Below, in pieces: positions 44,611 through 55,200 of a stretch of DNA of 64,000 nucleotides. The translations under genes and the position numbers were made by a program. The DNA comes from Paenibacillus lactis (GTDB taxonomy: Bacteria; Bacillota; Bacilli; Paenibacillales; Paenibacillaceae), in NCBI RefSeq assembly GCF_017873605.1, contig NZ_JAGGKI010000014.1, forward strand, positions 120,897 through 184,896. Direction: 5' to 3'. Below the pieces are notes generated by a model that was given only the letters and a program-made list of their open reading frames with translations, did no database searches and had not been told where the DNA came from. Every line of letters begins with the position of its first letter. The first letter of the stretch is position 1.

Positions 44611-45366
44611 CTATTTATATCTGCCGTACTGCTTGCCATAAGAAATAACGCGGTTATACAGGCTCTTGTCCTTCAGCGTCAGGAGCGGGTAGACCTGCGG
44701 TCTCGTGTTCACCTCGAGAATCCATGGCCGCCCGCTGAAATCCAGCGCAACGTCGAGTCCAAGCTCCTTAAAGCCTTTGTAGTGACGGTCAAAATTATGG
44801 CCAGTCGCTACGCCGACCCGTTTCAGCTCGGTCTCCATCTGGGAGATGAAGGCGGGGTTGAAGCCGGCGCCCTCCATCGTATGCCGGAACGTGCCGATCT
44901 TGCCTCCCTGATTGTAGTTGGTGGCGACTTTGCCGGGACTGCCGACCTTTGTAAACAAGGCAGTGCCGACCCAGCTTCCCTTCTTGGTCTTCTGGACCAT
45001 CACCCGGATATCGAACGGCTTGCCGTTGCTCTTCGCGAGGCGGATGCCTTTCTGAAGCAAGTAGGAACGGTTGCCGGCAAAACGCTTCAGCTCCTGATAC
45101 AGCTGATCGATGCCGGAATAATACGTTTTTTTCGTTTTGAACTGCTTCTGATAGCCCCCATCGGTTTTGCGGATCCGAATAATGTTCTTGCCGCCGGACC
45201 CGTCGGTCGGCTTAAAGAAGACGGTGTTATAGTCGTTCAGCATGGAGGTCAGGTTTTTTTTGCTAAAGAGCAGGGTTTGCGGGACATAACGCCGAAAATA
45301 GGCGTCCTCTAACAGCCACTTCGTTTTCTTCCATTTGCTTTTGATGGTGCTGCTTTTATAGGGCAT
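44611..45366 (-). CDS. YheC/YheD-type spore-coat-associated ATP-grasp protein
   Basis: A 251-residue protein of the endospore coat-associated YheC/D family. It has an ATP-grasp fold: FFKPTDGSGGKNI (nucleotide loop), RPFDIRVMVQK-like segment at residues ~115-125, and LDVALDFSGRPWILEVNTRPQ (metal-binding Asp/Glu/Asn). Shorter than full YheC/D (~360-450 residues), so it is a core version. The ribosome site (GAGAGGTGA) is rather far from the ATG. Confidence 0.85.
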   Translation of the reverse strand: MPYKSSTIKSKWKKTKWLLEDAYFRRYVPQTLLFSKKNLTSMLNDYNTVFFKPTDGSGGKNIIRIRKTDGGYQKQFKTKKTYYSGIDQLYQELKRFAGNRSYLLQKGIRLAKSNGKPFDIRVMVQKTKKGSWVGTALFTKVGSPGKVATNYNQGGKIGTFRHTMEGAGFNPAFISQMETELKRVGVATGHNFDRHYKGFKELGLDVALDFSGRPWILEVNTRPQVYPLLTLKDKSLYNRVISYGKQYGRYK

Positions 45367-45693
45367 ATTCTTAGAGGCTCACCTCTCTTTTTTGATCAGC
45401 ATATGCCGGGAAAGATGAGCAAGCCTCCACGTTGGCCTTGAGCCAAGCTGTGAGATTGAAAATAATTTTTTATCGAATAAGCGCAAGGTGATAACTAATG
45501 TCATGGCAATGAGCAGGAATCCTGCGGAAATGAGGAACTAACCGTGCGGGAGTGACCGAACATGATCGAACACGAAAGCAGGAACAAATCATGGACAAGG
45601 ATGGTAAGGAAAATTATGATGTAAGGTAGTCCCGAATCTATCGGTTCGAATGATTCTATGATGAGTCTATTTTTAGAAGAGGAGAGTGGTCGC
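45367..45693. other. Intergenic region, nothing definite
   Basis: No gene, repeat or strong terminator is seen. A small TTGGC / GCCAA hairpin near 45434 is the only structure. It should hold the promoters of both the minus-strand YheC/D gene and the plus-strand YjbR gene. Confidence 0.4.
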
Positions 45694-46077
45694 TTGCGAG
45701 ACCCGATTATGGCGTACTGCCTTTCAAAAAAGGGAGCCCTGGAGGATTATCCGTTCGGTCCGCTCCCGGTCGTCATGAAGGTCGGCGGCAAAATGTTCGC
45801 TCTGTTAACGATAGCGGACCAGAAGGTCAGTCATATTTCCTTGAAATGCGATCCGGTGATTGCAGCGAACTTACGGGAACAGCATGAAGCCGTCCAGCCT
45901 GGATACCATCTGAACAAGAAGCATTGGAATACGGTCACGATCGACGGTTCCTTGAGCGAAGCCGATCTGCAAGACATGATTGATCATTCTTACGACCTGG
46001 TGCTGAATACGCTGCCGAAGGCAAAGCGTCTGGCGATTACGCAGCGACTGGTGTCATTGGATGGAGAGGCTACGTAA
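45694..46077 (+). CDS. MmcQ/YjbR-family protein
   Basis: A ~127-residue double-wing DNA-binding-like protein of the YjbR family: YCLSKKGALEDYPFG, VMKVGGKMFALL, ISLKCDP and GYHLNKKHWNTV are all family hallmarks. The TTG at 45694 is preferred because it begins the usual M-R-x-x-I start and lies 9 nt after GAGGAG; the ATG at 45658 would add an atypical extension. Function unknown. Confidence 0.87.
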   Translation: MRDPIMAYCLSKKGALEDYPFGPLPVVMKVGGKMFALLTIADQKVSHISLKCDPVIAANLREQHEAVQPGYHLNKKHWNTVTIDGSLSEADLQDMIDHSYDLVLNTLPKAKRLAITQRLVSLDGEAT

Positions 46078-46079
46078 GC

Positions 46080-46285
46080 GGTAATCTGCATAGGCGTCGC
46101 GCCTGTCGATCGCGCAGCGATTGGATTATCGGACAGCAAGGCAGTTTACGACGGTAGGCTGCATCAGGAGCCCTGCCCGTCGATCGCAAGGGTTGGCATT
46201 ATGGGATTCAAGCCTGCGCACGATGGTAAGCTGCAAGGAGCACCACCAATCTTCCGACCGGCGGTGCTTGTGTCGGGTTATCCCG
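46080..46285. repeat. Imperfect ~73-bp tandem repeat, about 2.5 units
   Basis: Units start at GGTAATCTGCAT (46080), GGTAGGCTGCAT (46153) and GGTAAGCTGCA (46225), spaced 73 and 72 bp. The first two share GTCGATCGC, an TTGG..TTAT block and end in TTACGAC / GCACGAT. The third diverges after GGAGC. No coding frame is supported. Confidence 0.6.
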
Positions 46286-46301
46286 CCAATGGAGGCGACG
46301 G

Positions 46302-47573
46302 TTAGAAAGGTCTCATGCCGAGCGTATCTACCTTTTCTCCCGTAATATCGACGCCTATCCGGGCGGTAATATCGCGGTAGTGCCCTGCCCGCCGCTGGAC
46401 CGGACTTCCTTCGGTTTCACCTAAGTTTGCTTCCAGGCCGTTCAAGACGATAATCGTTGTGCCGAAGCCCGGGTCGCCGAGGCCTCTAAATTTATCGAGT
46501 GCGGAAGGCTTCCATTTGCCGACCATGACGTCATGGTCCGAAGGCTTCGGATTCTGCGGCGTCATCCAGAATAGAATCGCGGTCATATAACCGATCTTGC
46601 CGTCGGCTGCGACAATCTCCGGCTGGTCAAGGAGCACGCTTTTGTCCCCGTAAATGATGGAGCTGAACAAACCGTAGTTGAAATTCCAGCTGAGCATGAT
46701 CGGTCCGCGGCCGTAATAACGCTTGCCGGGCGTTCCCGGGTATAGCTCGGCTGACTCAGGATCGACGAAGGCGTCCGGATTGGCTCCCGTCCGGCCCGCG
46801 ATGTTCTCATTCCAGAACAGTCCCCAGCGCAGCGGGCCTCCAGGCGCCGTCGCCCATCCGCCGCCCGTCTCATGAGACAGGTTGGCGAGGAAGGCGGCCA
46901 GCTCGCGTTTGCGGTCCTTCTTGAAGCCTTCTTTCAGAAACGTACCGCCATCAATGATAACGGTTTCAATCGGCTTGCTGCGATTTTCCGGAGCGTTAAA
47001 GTCTGGCGACCGCAGCACAAGCGTCTCGATCCGGGCCTCCTTGTCCAGCCGTTGGATCTCTTGAGCTGAAGGGGATCCTTGTCTCGTGCTGATTTTAATC
47101 TTCAGATTCGATACGTCCGCTACCGCGGAAATGAGATTGTCATATGAGAAATAATCCGTCTGGTCGGCTTTATAATATTCTTTCCCCTTGGCGACCTCGA
47201 ACCATGCTTCCGAGCCGAGCCGATAAGGGAACAGCTGCTCAAAGTCTTCCTCCGAGAGCAATGATTGAACAGCGGCGACGGCCTTCTCCGGTGCATAATC
47301 CGGATCCAGACCATCCCATTCCTGCATCAGCTCCTTACGGTTTAGAAAACGGTGTTCGCCAAGATTCAGCAGGCTGCCCTCTATCACCGGTTCGTGTCCG
47401 GAAGGAGCAACCGGCTCGGCTTTCGCGGATTGGTTGGACGGGGAAGCTTCGGGACTTGGCGCGGAATTGGCAGCAAAAGCTTCAAGCGGAGAGATGAGAA
47501 GCGCCGTTCCCAGCACGGCGATTATACTGCGTTGAATCATCTTGGTGGATAACGGATATTTCCACACGGTCAT
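46302..47573 (-). CDS. Secreted GH19-type chitinase
   Basis: A ~423-residue exported enzyme. The signal peptide is MTVWKYPLSTKMIQRSIIAV onward to AFAA, then a Pro/Ser-rich linker. The GH19 domain has catalytic Glu in LSHETGGGW, then YYGRGPIMLSWNFNYG and DKFRGLGDPGFGTTIIVLNG. It hydrolyses chitin or related chains. Start 47573 is chosen because AAGGAG lies 7 nt upstream; the frame is open further to 47648. No chitin-binding domain is seen. Confidence 0.9.
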   Translation of the reverse strand: MTVWKYPLSTKMIQRSIIAVLGTALLISPLEAFAANSAPSPEASPSNQSAKAEPVAPSGHEPVIEGSLLNLGEHRFLNRKELMQEWDGLDPDYAPEKAVAAVQSLLSEEDFEQLFPYRLGSEAWFEVAKGKEYYKADQTDYFSYDNLISAVADVSNLKIKISTRQGSPSAQEIQRLDKEARIETLVLRSPDFNAPENRSKPIETVIIDGGTFLKEGFKKDRKRELAAFLANLSHETGGGWATAPGGPLRWGLFWNENIAGRTGANPDAFVDPESAELYPGTPGKRYYGRGPIMLSWNFNYGLFSSIIYGDKSVLLDQPEIVAADGKIGYMTAILFWMTPQNPKPSDHDVMVGKWKPSALDKFRGLGDPGFGTTIIVLNGLEANLGETEGSPVQRRAGHYRDITARIGVDITGEKVDTLGMRPF

Positions 47574-47989
47574 ACACATTCTCCTTCGTTCCATAATTTG
47601 GATTGGGAATCCATTGCCATCATATCTACGGTATGTTGGTTTGTACATAGTCTGTTGCGACTACGAAAGCCAGCCGGAGCGCCGCCTCATCCATAGGTAG
47701 ATTCATATCCTTGGCGATTGCTATGACGTATGGCAGGGAACATGCTGCGGAATCGGGAGGGATGCCGTCGAAGACGGGCAGCTGCCATTCGCAGTCCCCT
47801 CAGTCTTCACGACTAGTTTTTGCCCCAAAAACATTATAATGTTATTATGTCCGCTCCAAATCTATGAATCTATCGCATCGTTTGCGTCATGAGTGTGTTT
47901 CGATTCCGATTGTTCTTTTCATTTTCTGCAATTCATATATATTTAAATAAAATAAATAGACATCTTATAGACGAAGAAGGGTAGACGAC
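47574..47989. other. Intergenic region between chitinase and MATE genes
   Basis: No gene is supported. The perfect palindrome AACATTATAATGTT lies at 47830-47843 and may be an operator or promoter element of the MATE gene. The last 70 bp are AT-rich with no clear -35/-10 pair. Confidence 0.45.
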
Positions 47990-49342
47990 ATGAGTTTATT
48001 TGTGCGCGAGAGCGGGTTTTACCGGCGATTTTTCTGGCTGACGCTTGTGATCGGGATGCAGAACCTGATATCGGTTGGAGTGAATTTATCGGATAATATG
48101 ATGCTTGGCGGTTACAGCGAGACGGCTTTGTCCGGCGTCGCGCTTGCGAACCAGATTCAATTCCTGCTGCATATGCTCGTGATGGGAGCCTGCGAGGGGC
48201 TAGTCATCATGTCCTCCAGGTTCTGGGGGGCAAAGCGGATCGATTCAATAAAACAAGCGGCAAGCATCGGCATGCGGATGTCGATAGCGCTCGGCGTCAT
48301 GATGTGGCTGGTGGTATTCTTCTTCCCGCAAGAGGTGCTGTCCCTGTTCACGAAGGACGCGAACGTGATTGCCGCCGGTGTCGAGTATTTGAGAATCATG
48401 TGCTTCTCCTACATCTTCTTTGCCGTGACCAGCTCGCTGCTTGCCACGCTGCGGAGCGTGGAGACGGTGAAAATCGGATTTATCGTGTCGTTATCTACGC
48501 TGGTGATTAATATTGTGCTGAATTATATTTTGATTTACGGTCACCTGGGGTTTCCCGAATTGGGCGTTCAAGGGTCGGCGATCGCCACGCTAACGGCGCG
48601 CATCCTGGAATGCATCATCGTCTGCTTCTATATCAAACGATTCGACCGCAAGATCGGGCTTGCGCTTCGGGATTTCCTGCATATCGACCGGGAGCTGTTC
48701 AAGCAATATATCAGGGTCGGCTCCCCGATTCTGATGTCCAATGCGATCTGGGGGCTGGCCATGGCCGTACAAACCGCTATTCTGGGGCATATGGGGGAAT
48801 CCGCGATCGCGGCCAACTCCATTGCGAACACGATCTTCCAGATGGTTACGGTCATCATCTACGCTTCAGCCAGCGCGACCGCGGTGCTCATTGGGAAGAC
48901 GATCGGCGAAGGCATGATGGATAAAATCATAGCTTACGCCAAAACGCTGCAGATTTTGTATGTATTCCTTGGCCTCGCGACCGGCGCGGTCCTGTTCCTG
49001 CTGAAAGGCCCCGTCCTCGGCTTCTACTCCATCTCCGAAGAGGCGAAGACGCTGGCCGGACACTTCATGACGGTGCTATCGATTACGGTCGTCGGCACCG
49101 CCTATCAGATGCCGGCCCTGACAGGGATCGTCCGCAGCGGCGGAGACACGCGCTTCGTGCTGTACAACGACTTCATCTTTATGTGGCTCATCGTGCTGCC
49201 GTCCTCGGCGCTCTGCGCTTTCGCGTTCGGCCTGTCGCCGCTGATTGTATTCATTTGCTTGAAATCGGATCAGATTTTGAAGTGTTTTGTGGCGATCGTG
49301 AAGGTCAACCGGTTTAAATGGATACGATCCTTCAGCTCATAA
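47990..49342 (+). CDS. MATE-family efflux transporter
   Basis: A 450-residue membrane protein with about twelve segments and the DNMMLGGYSETALSGVALANQ and EGLVIMSSRFWGAKR signatures of MATE pumps. It exports drugs or metabolites using a Na+ or H+ gradient. Single gene with a terminator directly behind it. Confidence 0.93.
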   Translation: MSLFVRESGFYRRFFWLTLVIGMQNLISVGVNLSDNMMLGGYSETALSGVALANQIQFLLHMLVMGACEGLVIMSSRFWGAKRIDSIKQAASIGMRMSIALGVMMWLVVFFFPQEVLSLFTKDANVIAAGVEYLRIMCFSYIFFAVTSSLLATLRSVETVKIGFIVSLSTLVINIVLNYILIYGHLGFPELGVQGSAIATLTARILECIIVCFYIKRFDRKIGLALRDFLHIDRELFKQYIRVGSPILMSNAIWGLAMAVQTAILGHMGESAIAANSIANTIFQMVTVIIYASASATAVLIGKTIGEGMMDKIIAYAKTLQILYVFLGLATGAVLFLLKGPVLGFYSISEEAKTLAGHFMTVLSITVVGTAYQMPALTGIVRSGGDTRFVLYNDFIFMWLIVLPSSALCAFAFGLSPLIVFICLKSDQILKCFVAIVKVNRFKWIRSFSS

Positions 49343-49380
49343 GCGATAGAAGGATGCCTAAAGGAAATCGAAAAGTAGAA

Positions 49381-49420
49381 GGAACCTCGGGTCCACAGAC
49401 CGCGACAGGTTCCTTTTTTT
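49381..49420. terminator. Terminator between the MATE and MalT-like genes
   Basis: GGAACCT / AGGTTCC stem with a 19-nt interior that can fold (GGTC / GACC), then seven T. The two flanking genes converge here. Confidence 0.82.
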
Positions 49421-49433
49421 ATATATGTTACAT

Positions 49434-52046
49434 TCACTCTTCCAGCAGATTTAACGACTGGGCTTTAACCAAAGCCTGCGTTCGGGTGGTCACCCCGAGC
49501 TTGCCGTACAGCCTGGATAAATACACCCGGATCGTTCCTTCGGACAGGCCCAGGGCAGCGGCCATTTGTTTATTGGCGGCACCCTGCCGGATCAAGCGCA
49601 GCAGATTCATTTCGTTCCGATTCAGCCCTTCCGGAAGAACCGGCATGGCTGGCTTGGCGGTAGAAGGATCCGTTAAGGAAAAATGCTCCATCAGCGTGCG
49701 CGCATAGTCAAGGTTCTGCAGGGCTTCCGAGTTCAAGCTATCTTCCTGCCCAGCCTGGTTGGAATACAGCTTCAGAAGCCGGTACATATCCGCACCTTCG
49801 TCCAGGAAGGTACGGACATAACCGTTTTGCGCTCCCACATGCAAAGCATGCCCAAGAAGCTGAAGCGACTTCCGTCGCTGACCACGCTGATGCTCCAGCA
49901 GCGCTTGAAGGCTCGTGATCTCGATGATGCTGGACCGCTGCTGCTCGCGCTCCGCCTGGGGCTTTAACAGGTCCAGCAGATGAAGCGCTTCGGCTTCCCT
50001 GCCCTGTTTGCCTAACAGGCGGATGAAAGCCAGGTATTCGGTTTCCCGGCTATAGGCAGGCCTGTCCTTGACCGAAACGTGAAGGGCGGAAATTTCCTTC
50101 CGGGCTTCGGATATCCGCCCTTCCCGGAGATAAAGCAAGCCCCGTACGGCCTTTAACGGAGGGAGCCATAGGTTTGATCTTCCGGAGAGGACAGCGGCCT
50201 GCGCTTCATCGAGCGCATAATGGGCAAGATGGAATTTGTCCTCCGCTGCGTACAGCTTGGCTTCGGTAATATGCAGCGGCACAAGCAAACCCATTGTGTC
50301 TTCGGCTGGCGGGGCGTTTCGAATGTGAACCAGCAGCTCACGGCATTCGGTAAGGCGATTCCATTCATAATACCCCTCGCACAAAGATTGCTTCACGTAT
50401 AAATTCATAAGCGAATGATCCCAGCCATGGGATTCGAGCACGCCGGTAAACAGATGGGCAATTTTCTCCGTATCGGCCGATAGTGCACCCTTCATGCCTA
50501 GCGGAGTTCGTCTTACGTATGGCTCCCGCCGATTGTAATCGAACTGATAGTATATGGGATTGTCGGGCATCAGGTTATTGAGGAAGCCTTCGCTGAAGGC
50601 GAGCCATTTGGCGAAATCCCCGTTCAAAAACACGAGATTGGAGCGCACGAACAATATGCTGCTCTGGAGCTTCTCTCGTCGATCCGAAGGCGCGAGTGCA
50701 GCGCACGCTTCTTCAATCCGCGACAGCATGCGCTCGGAGCGAATCAGATCCCCTGTAAGAACCACGATAAAGGCATGCGCCAATGATAATTCGGGTGTCA
50801 TCGGGTATTGAGGGGGGATTCGGTCAAACCATTTTAGGAGCGTGGCGATCTCGCCCCGTTCAAGCACGCTTTGCATATGCGGCTCCAGCAAATTCACGGC
50901 AGCCTCGAAGTCCTGCGCTGCTAACAGATGGTCGATGGCTTCATCCATGGAGCCGATGGCGGCGTAATATTGCCCGGCAAGCCGGTGACGCTTCGCATGC
51001 TCACCGTCATACTCACGCTGCAGGAGGTCCAGCAGAAATTGCGAAAACAGATGATGGTAGCGGAACCAGGCATGCTGTTCATCCAGCGGTACCAGGAACA
51101 GGTTCAGCTTCTGCAGCTCCTCCAGCATCGGGCGGCTGTCCCTGAAATCCGTTACGGCATTGCAAATCTGCGGATGGAGCTCTGAAAGGACGGCCGTCTG
51201 GAGCAGAAAGGAAAACACCTTGGAGGATTGCTTACTCACGGCCTCCTGAAACAAGTATTTTGATAGCAGAGACGGATTCCCCGTCATATCATCCATAAAG
51301 GGTTCCGGTCCCATGCCGTTCTGCAGGGAAATGGCAGCCAGCTGGAGACCGGCAATCCAGCCTTCCGATTGGCTCCAGACGGTATCCAGCTGCATTGGAG
51401 TCAGAAGAGGCTGCCCAGTGTCATCTGCGTGATGAAAAAAACGCTCCGTCTCATCCAATGTAAACTCCAGCTGCTTTATTCCGATATGACGGATCTCATG
51501 GTTAATCACGCCCTTGATCGTAGGGAACGGAAGCTCGGTTCGGGAGGAGATGAGGAGATGGAGATGCTCTGGAAGGTAGTCGATCAAGTAGGAAATCCCC
51601 TCATGGATGGCCGCATTGTGAATGCTGTGCAGGTCCTCGAGAATGAGATGGAGCGGTTCATGATGCTCGTATAATTCACTGATCAGCGTATCCAGAAAGC
51701 TTTCGACCGAGGAGCCCGGCAGCAGATGCGTATGGTCCAGAAGGCGATCTCCCAGCTGCTTGGGAAGCGCCGAGCCGAGAGCAGCGGTGACGTATCGCCA
51801 AAAGCGGACGGGGTCGTTATCCCGTTCATCCAGGGACACCCAGGCGCATCGTTTGCCGGCTTCATAAGCCCACTGGGCAAGCAGCGTCGATTTGCCGTAT
51901 CCGGCAGGGGCGATAATGGTGGTCAGCTGTCCTCCTTGCCCTGCCGTCAACATTCGCAGCAGCCGATCCCGATGGATCAGATGCTTTTTCAGCCCGGGAG
52001 GGCTTATTTTCATTTTCAGAATAGGTGGGTCGGTCAGTAGTTTCAT
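49434..52046 (-). CDS. MalT-like LuxR-family ATP-dependent regulator
   Basis: An 870-residue STAND-type activator. The N-terminal NTPase has Walker A PAGYGKSTLLAQW (about residue 48) and an aspartate-rich Walker B region (LHLILEDLHSI). A long helical TPR-like middle (380-780) probably binds the inducer, and the C-terminus is a LuxR helix-turn-helix (NKQMAAALGLSEGTIRVYLS). Divergent from the RCC1/SLH surface protein gene with 190 bp between, so that gene is the first candidate target. Inducer unknown. Confidence 0.92.
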   Translation of the reverse strand: MKLLTDPPILKMKISPPGLKKHLIHRDRLLRMLTAGQGGQLTTIIAPAGYGKSTLLAQWAYEAGKRCAWVSLDERDNDPVRFWRYVTAALGSALPKQLGDRLLDHTHLLPGSSVESFLDTLISELYEHHEPLHLILEDLHSIHNAAIHEGISYLIDYLPEHLHLLISSRTELPFPTIKGVINHEIRHIGIKQLEFTLDETERFFHHADDTGQPLLTPMQLDTVWSQSEGWIAGLQLAAISLQNGMGPEPFMDDMTGNPSLLSKYLFQEAVSKQSSKVFSFLLQTAVLSELHPQICNAVTDFRDSRPMLEELQKLNLFLVPLDEQHAWFRYHHLFSQFLLDLLQREYDGEHAKRHRLAGQYYAAIGSMDEAIDHLLAAQDFEAAVNLLEPHMQSVLERGEIATLLKWFDRIPPQYPMTPELSLAHAFIVVLTGDLIRSERMLSRIEEACAALAPSDRREKLQSSILFVRSNLVFLNGDFAKWLAFSEGFLNNLMPDNPIYYQFDYNRREPYVRRTPLGMKGALSADTEKIAHLFTGVLESHGWDHSLMNLYVKQSLCEGYYEWNRLTECRELLVHIRNAPPAEDTMGLLVPLHITEAKLYAAEDKFHLAHYALDEAQAAVLSGRSNLWLPPLKAVRGLLYLREGRISEARKEISALHVSVKDRPAYSRETEYLAFIRLLGKQGREAEALHLLDLLKPQAEREQQRSSIIEITSLQALLEHQRGQRRKSLQLLGHALHVGAQNGYVRTFLDEGADMYRLLKLYSNQAGQEDSLNSEALQNLDYARTLMEHFSLTDPSTAKPAMPVLPEGLNRNEMNLLRLIRQGAANKQMAAALGLSEGTIRVYLSRLYGKLGVTTRTQALVKAQSLNLLEE

Positions 52047-52204
52047 AGGATACCCTCACAATATACGAACGTTATTTTTACGGGAATTGAGTCGAGGTAA
52101 CTAGATTATATGAAAAAAAAGATGAAAAGTTAACGTTTGTCAATCGTTTTCCTGCGATAAGTTTGATACCATCCTTGGTGCCGCGGTCCCAATCGGGCTG
52201 TGGC

Positions 52205-52218
52205 TATAAACGCTTAAT
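52205..52218. promoter_or_regulatory. cre-like site before the RCC1/SLH gene
   Basis: TATAAACGCTTAAT matches cre at 12 of 14 positions and ends 18 bp before the ATG, inside the likely leader. Weak evidence alone. Confidence 0.35.
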
Positions 52219-52236
52219 GAAACGAAGGAGGAGAAT

Positions 52237-55200
52237 ATGCTAAGGCGTTCAGTGAAAATCCTGCTGTGCATGGCGATGCTTCTGCTGCAGCTGGATTGGG
52301 TCGCGGGATATCGTCATGCGTTTGCGGCACCGGCCGCTGCACCGAAGCTTGTGGCCGGGTACTATCATACCGCTTCGCTCGTAAGCAGCGGTGAAGTTTA
52401 TTCGTGGGGGTATGGAGACAGGGGACAGCTGGGTAACGGCACCTGGAGTGCCCGCACGACGCCGGTGATGGCGAAGGGGTTGAACCATGTCATCGACGTT
52501 CACACCGGCGTTCGCAGCACTATGGCGCTTCGGAGCGACGGTACCGTATGGACCTGGGGATCCAATGAGAATGGGCAATTAGGAATCGGGACGGTAACGG
52601 ATATGAACGTGCCTGGCCAGGTGAGCGGGCTGAGCGGAATAAAGGCCGTTTCCGGAGGGCTTGGCTATCACAGCATGGCGCTTTCCGAGGACGGGAGCGT
52701 ATGGACTTGGGGGAAGAATGACAACGGCGAGTTGGGCAATGGAACGACGTTACAACAAAATACTCCGGTTCAGGTCGCCGGTCTGAACGATGTGACGGCG
52801 ATTGCGGCAGGCGGTTACTTCAGCCTTGCCTTGAAATCCGACGGCACCGTATGGGCTTGGGGAGTAAACGGGGACGGGGAGCTTGGCGATGGGACGACGA
52901 CGGATCGGTACGTTCCGGTGCAGGTTGCCGGGCTGACTGACGTCATGGCGATCGCCGCCGGAGGCTCCCATAGTTTGGCCGTTACGCAAGACGGCACCGT
53001 ATGGGCATGGGGAAAAAACACATACGGCACGCTTGGGGATGGCACACGAACCAACCGAACAAGACCCGTGCAAATTAAAAACTTGCAGCATATCGTTGCC
53101 GTTGCGGGCGGAGGCTACCACAGCCTTGCCCTGGACCGGACGGGAAACGTATGGAGCTGGGGGGATAACAGTCAGAGGCAGCTTGGCGTGGGCTCGAATG
53201 CATCCAGCCTCATTCCGGTCCCGGTGTCAGGCATCGAGCATGTTCGGGAAATTGCGGCAGGCGGTTTTCACAGCGTGGCAATGAAGAAGGATGGAACCGT
53301 CTGGGGATGGGGCTTTAACGGCGGAGGACAACTCGGGGACGGGACATCCAGCACCAGGGATACGCCGACGCTGACGAAGGCCGTACTGGATACAACGCCG
53401 CCGGATCCAGGCAGCGGGACTCTGAATCCGGACAGTATCACGACGGACTCGGTTGCTTTGCAATGGCCCAAGGCTGTGGACAATATGACGGAGCAGCACG
53501 AGCTGCAGTATCTTTTATATTCATCAGGCAGCTCGAATATCGGGGACGTCAGTCAGATGGAGAAGAACGGTAAGCCGGTCGGAAGCTATGCGACGGATCA
53601 AACCGCCCTTGTGGTGAACGGTCTTTCTGAAGGCACGGACTATTATTTTAATGTCATTGCCAAAGATGCTGCCGGCAGAAAAAGCAGCTACCGTATGGTA
53701 AAGGTGACAACGAAATGGCCGAACCTTTACTCGTTAACCTATGACGGCAACGGACACACCGCAGGGAATGTTCCGGTAAGCAGCGGTTTGTTTGCCAGAG
53801 GAGACGAGACGTTGGTGGCGGATAATACGGGACAGCTGCGCAAGGATGAATTTGTCTTCGAAGGCTGGAACACGGAGCCGGACGGCAGCGGGAGCGATTA
53901 TCCGGCCGGCAGCAAGCTGACATTCGGTACACAGGATGTCACGCTGTACGCCAAATGGAAGCCGCTCCCGTCCCCGACCGAGCTTAGGGCATTGTCGTAT
54001 ACGCCGTCTCATCATTCTGTCGGAGTGGAAAAAGACGTGCCCCTGCGAGTGGTATTTCAAGAAGAAGTGACAGCTGTCTCGGGCCGATTGATTACGATCA
54101 GGCAGAGCCCGGATTCGCATGTTGTGGAGACCATCGACGCGGCCGATGCAGGGAGAGTAACGATTCTCGGCAACACGGCGATTATTGATCCGCTGAACGA
54201 TTTCGATGAGGGGATGGCTTATTATGTCGAGATCGATCCGGGGGCTTTTACCGGTAATCTTTCAGGTGCCTCCTTTGCCGGGATTCAAGGGGCCGATACA
54301 TGGAGCTTTACGGTGAAGGAAGCTGCGGTTCCGGCGTACGACGCAAGCCTGCAAGGTTTGCGCTTTGAGTCATCCGAAGGCGAAGTCGGTCTTAGCCCTG
54401 CATTCGATCGATATCACTATGATTACAAGGCAGCTGTTCCAAAGGAAACGAATCGGATCACAGTGACGGCGCAGGTGTATGATGCGAGGGCGACGGTTGC
54501 GGCCAGCGTGTACGGCGTAGCCGGAGATTTGGTGTTCGGACCGATCGATCTCGTCTCCGGGCAAAAAAGCCCGGACCTTCCCATTGCTGCTGGGAACCAT
54601 GTCATCGAGGTGGTTGTTACGGCGCCCGATGGTCAGCAGCAGAAATATAGAGCGGCGGTGACGGAAGCAGCGTCAACCGGGGGCGGCGGAACTCCTGAAG
54701 CTCCTGGAGGCTCGGCGCCAGATTCGGGCCAAGGGCCGGCTTTGCCGAGCCAATCGAACCATGCCGCACCTTCGGAGAATCGCGTGAAGATCAGAGTTAC
54801 CCTAAACGATGAGTCACAGGAAGGGATGGTTGCTGGTTTGTCCCATGAGATAAATGGACATACCGTCGTATCGATGAAATTGGATACGGCTAAGCTGGAA
54901 GCCCGTTTAAAGACAGTGGACTACAAGCCGGTAATCATTATCGCGCTGGATCAGCCTGCGGATCAGGTCTCCCTGGAGGCAAGCGGAGAAGCGATAGATC
55001 TGCTTAGCGCCAAGCAGGGAGCCGTTGAAATCCGATCAACGCTGGGCCATTTCCATGTTCCTGCAGCCGTGATGGCATCGTCTCGCTGGCACGAGCCGGA
55101 CAATCCGAAGCTGCCGTTAGCGGCAGATCAAATGTCGGTGACCTTGAAGATGGCTGCTACCGATGCAGCTAAGGCAGAAGCCGTTAAGAAGGCTCTATCG

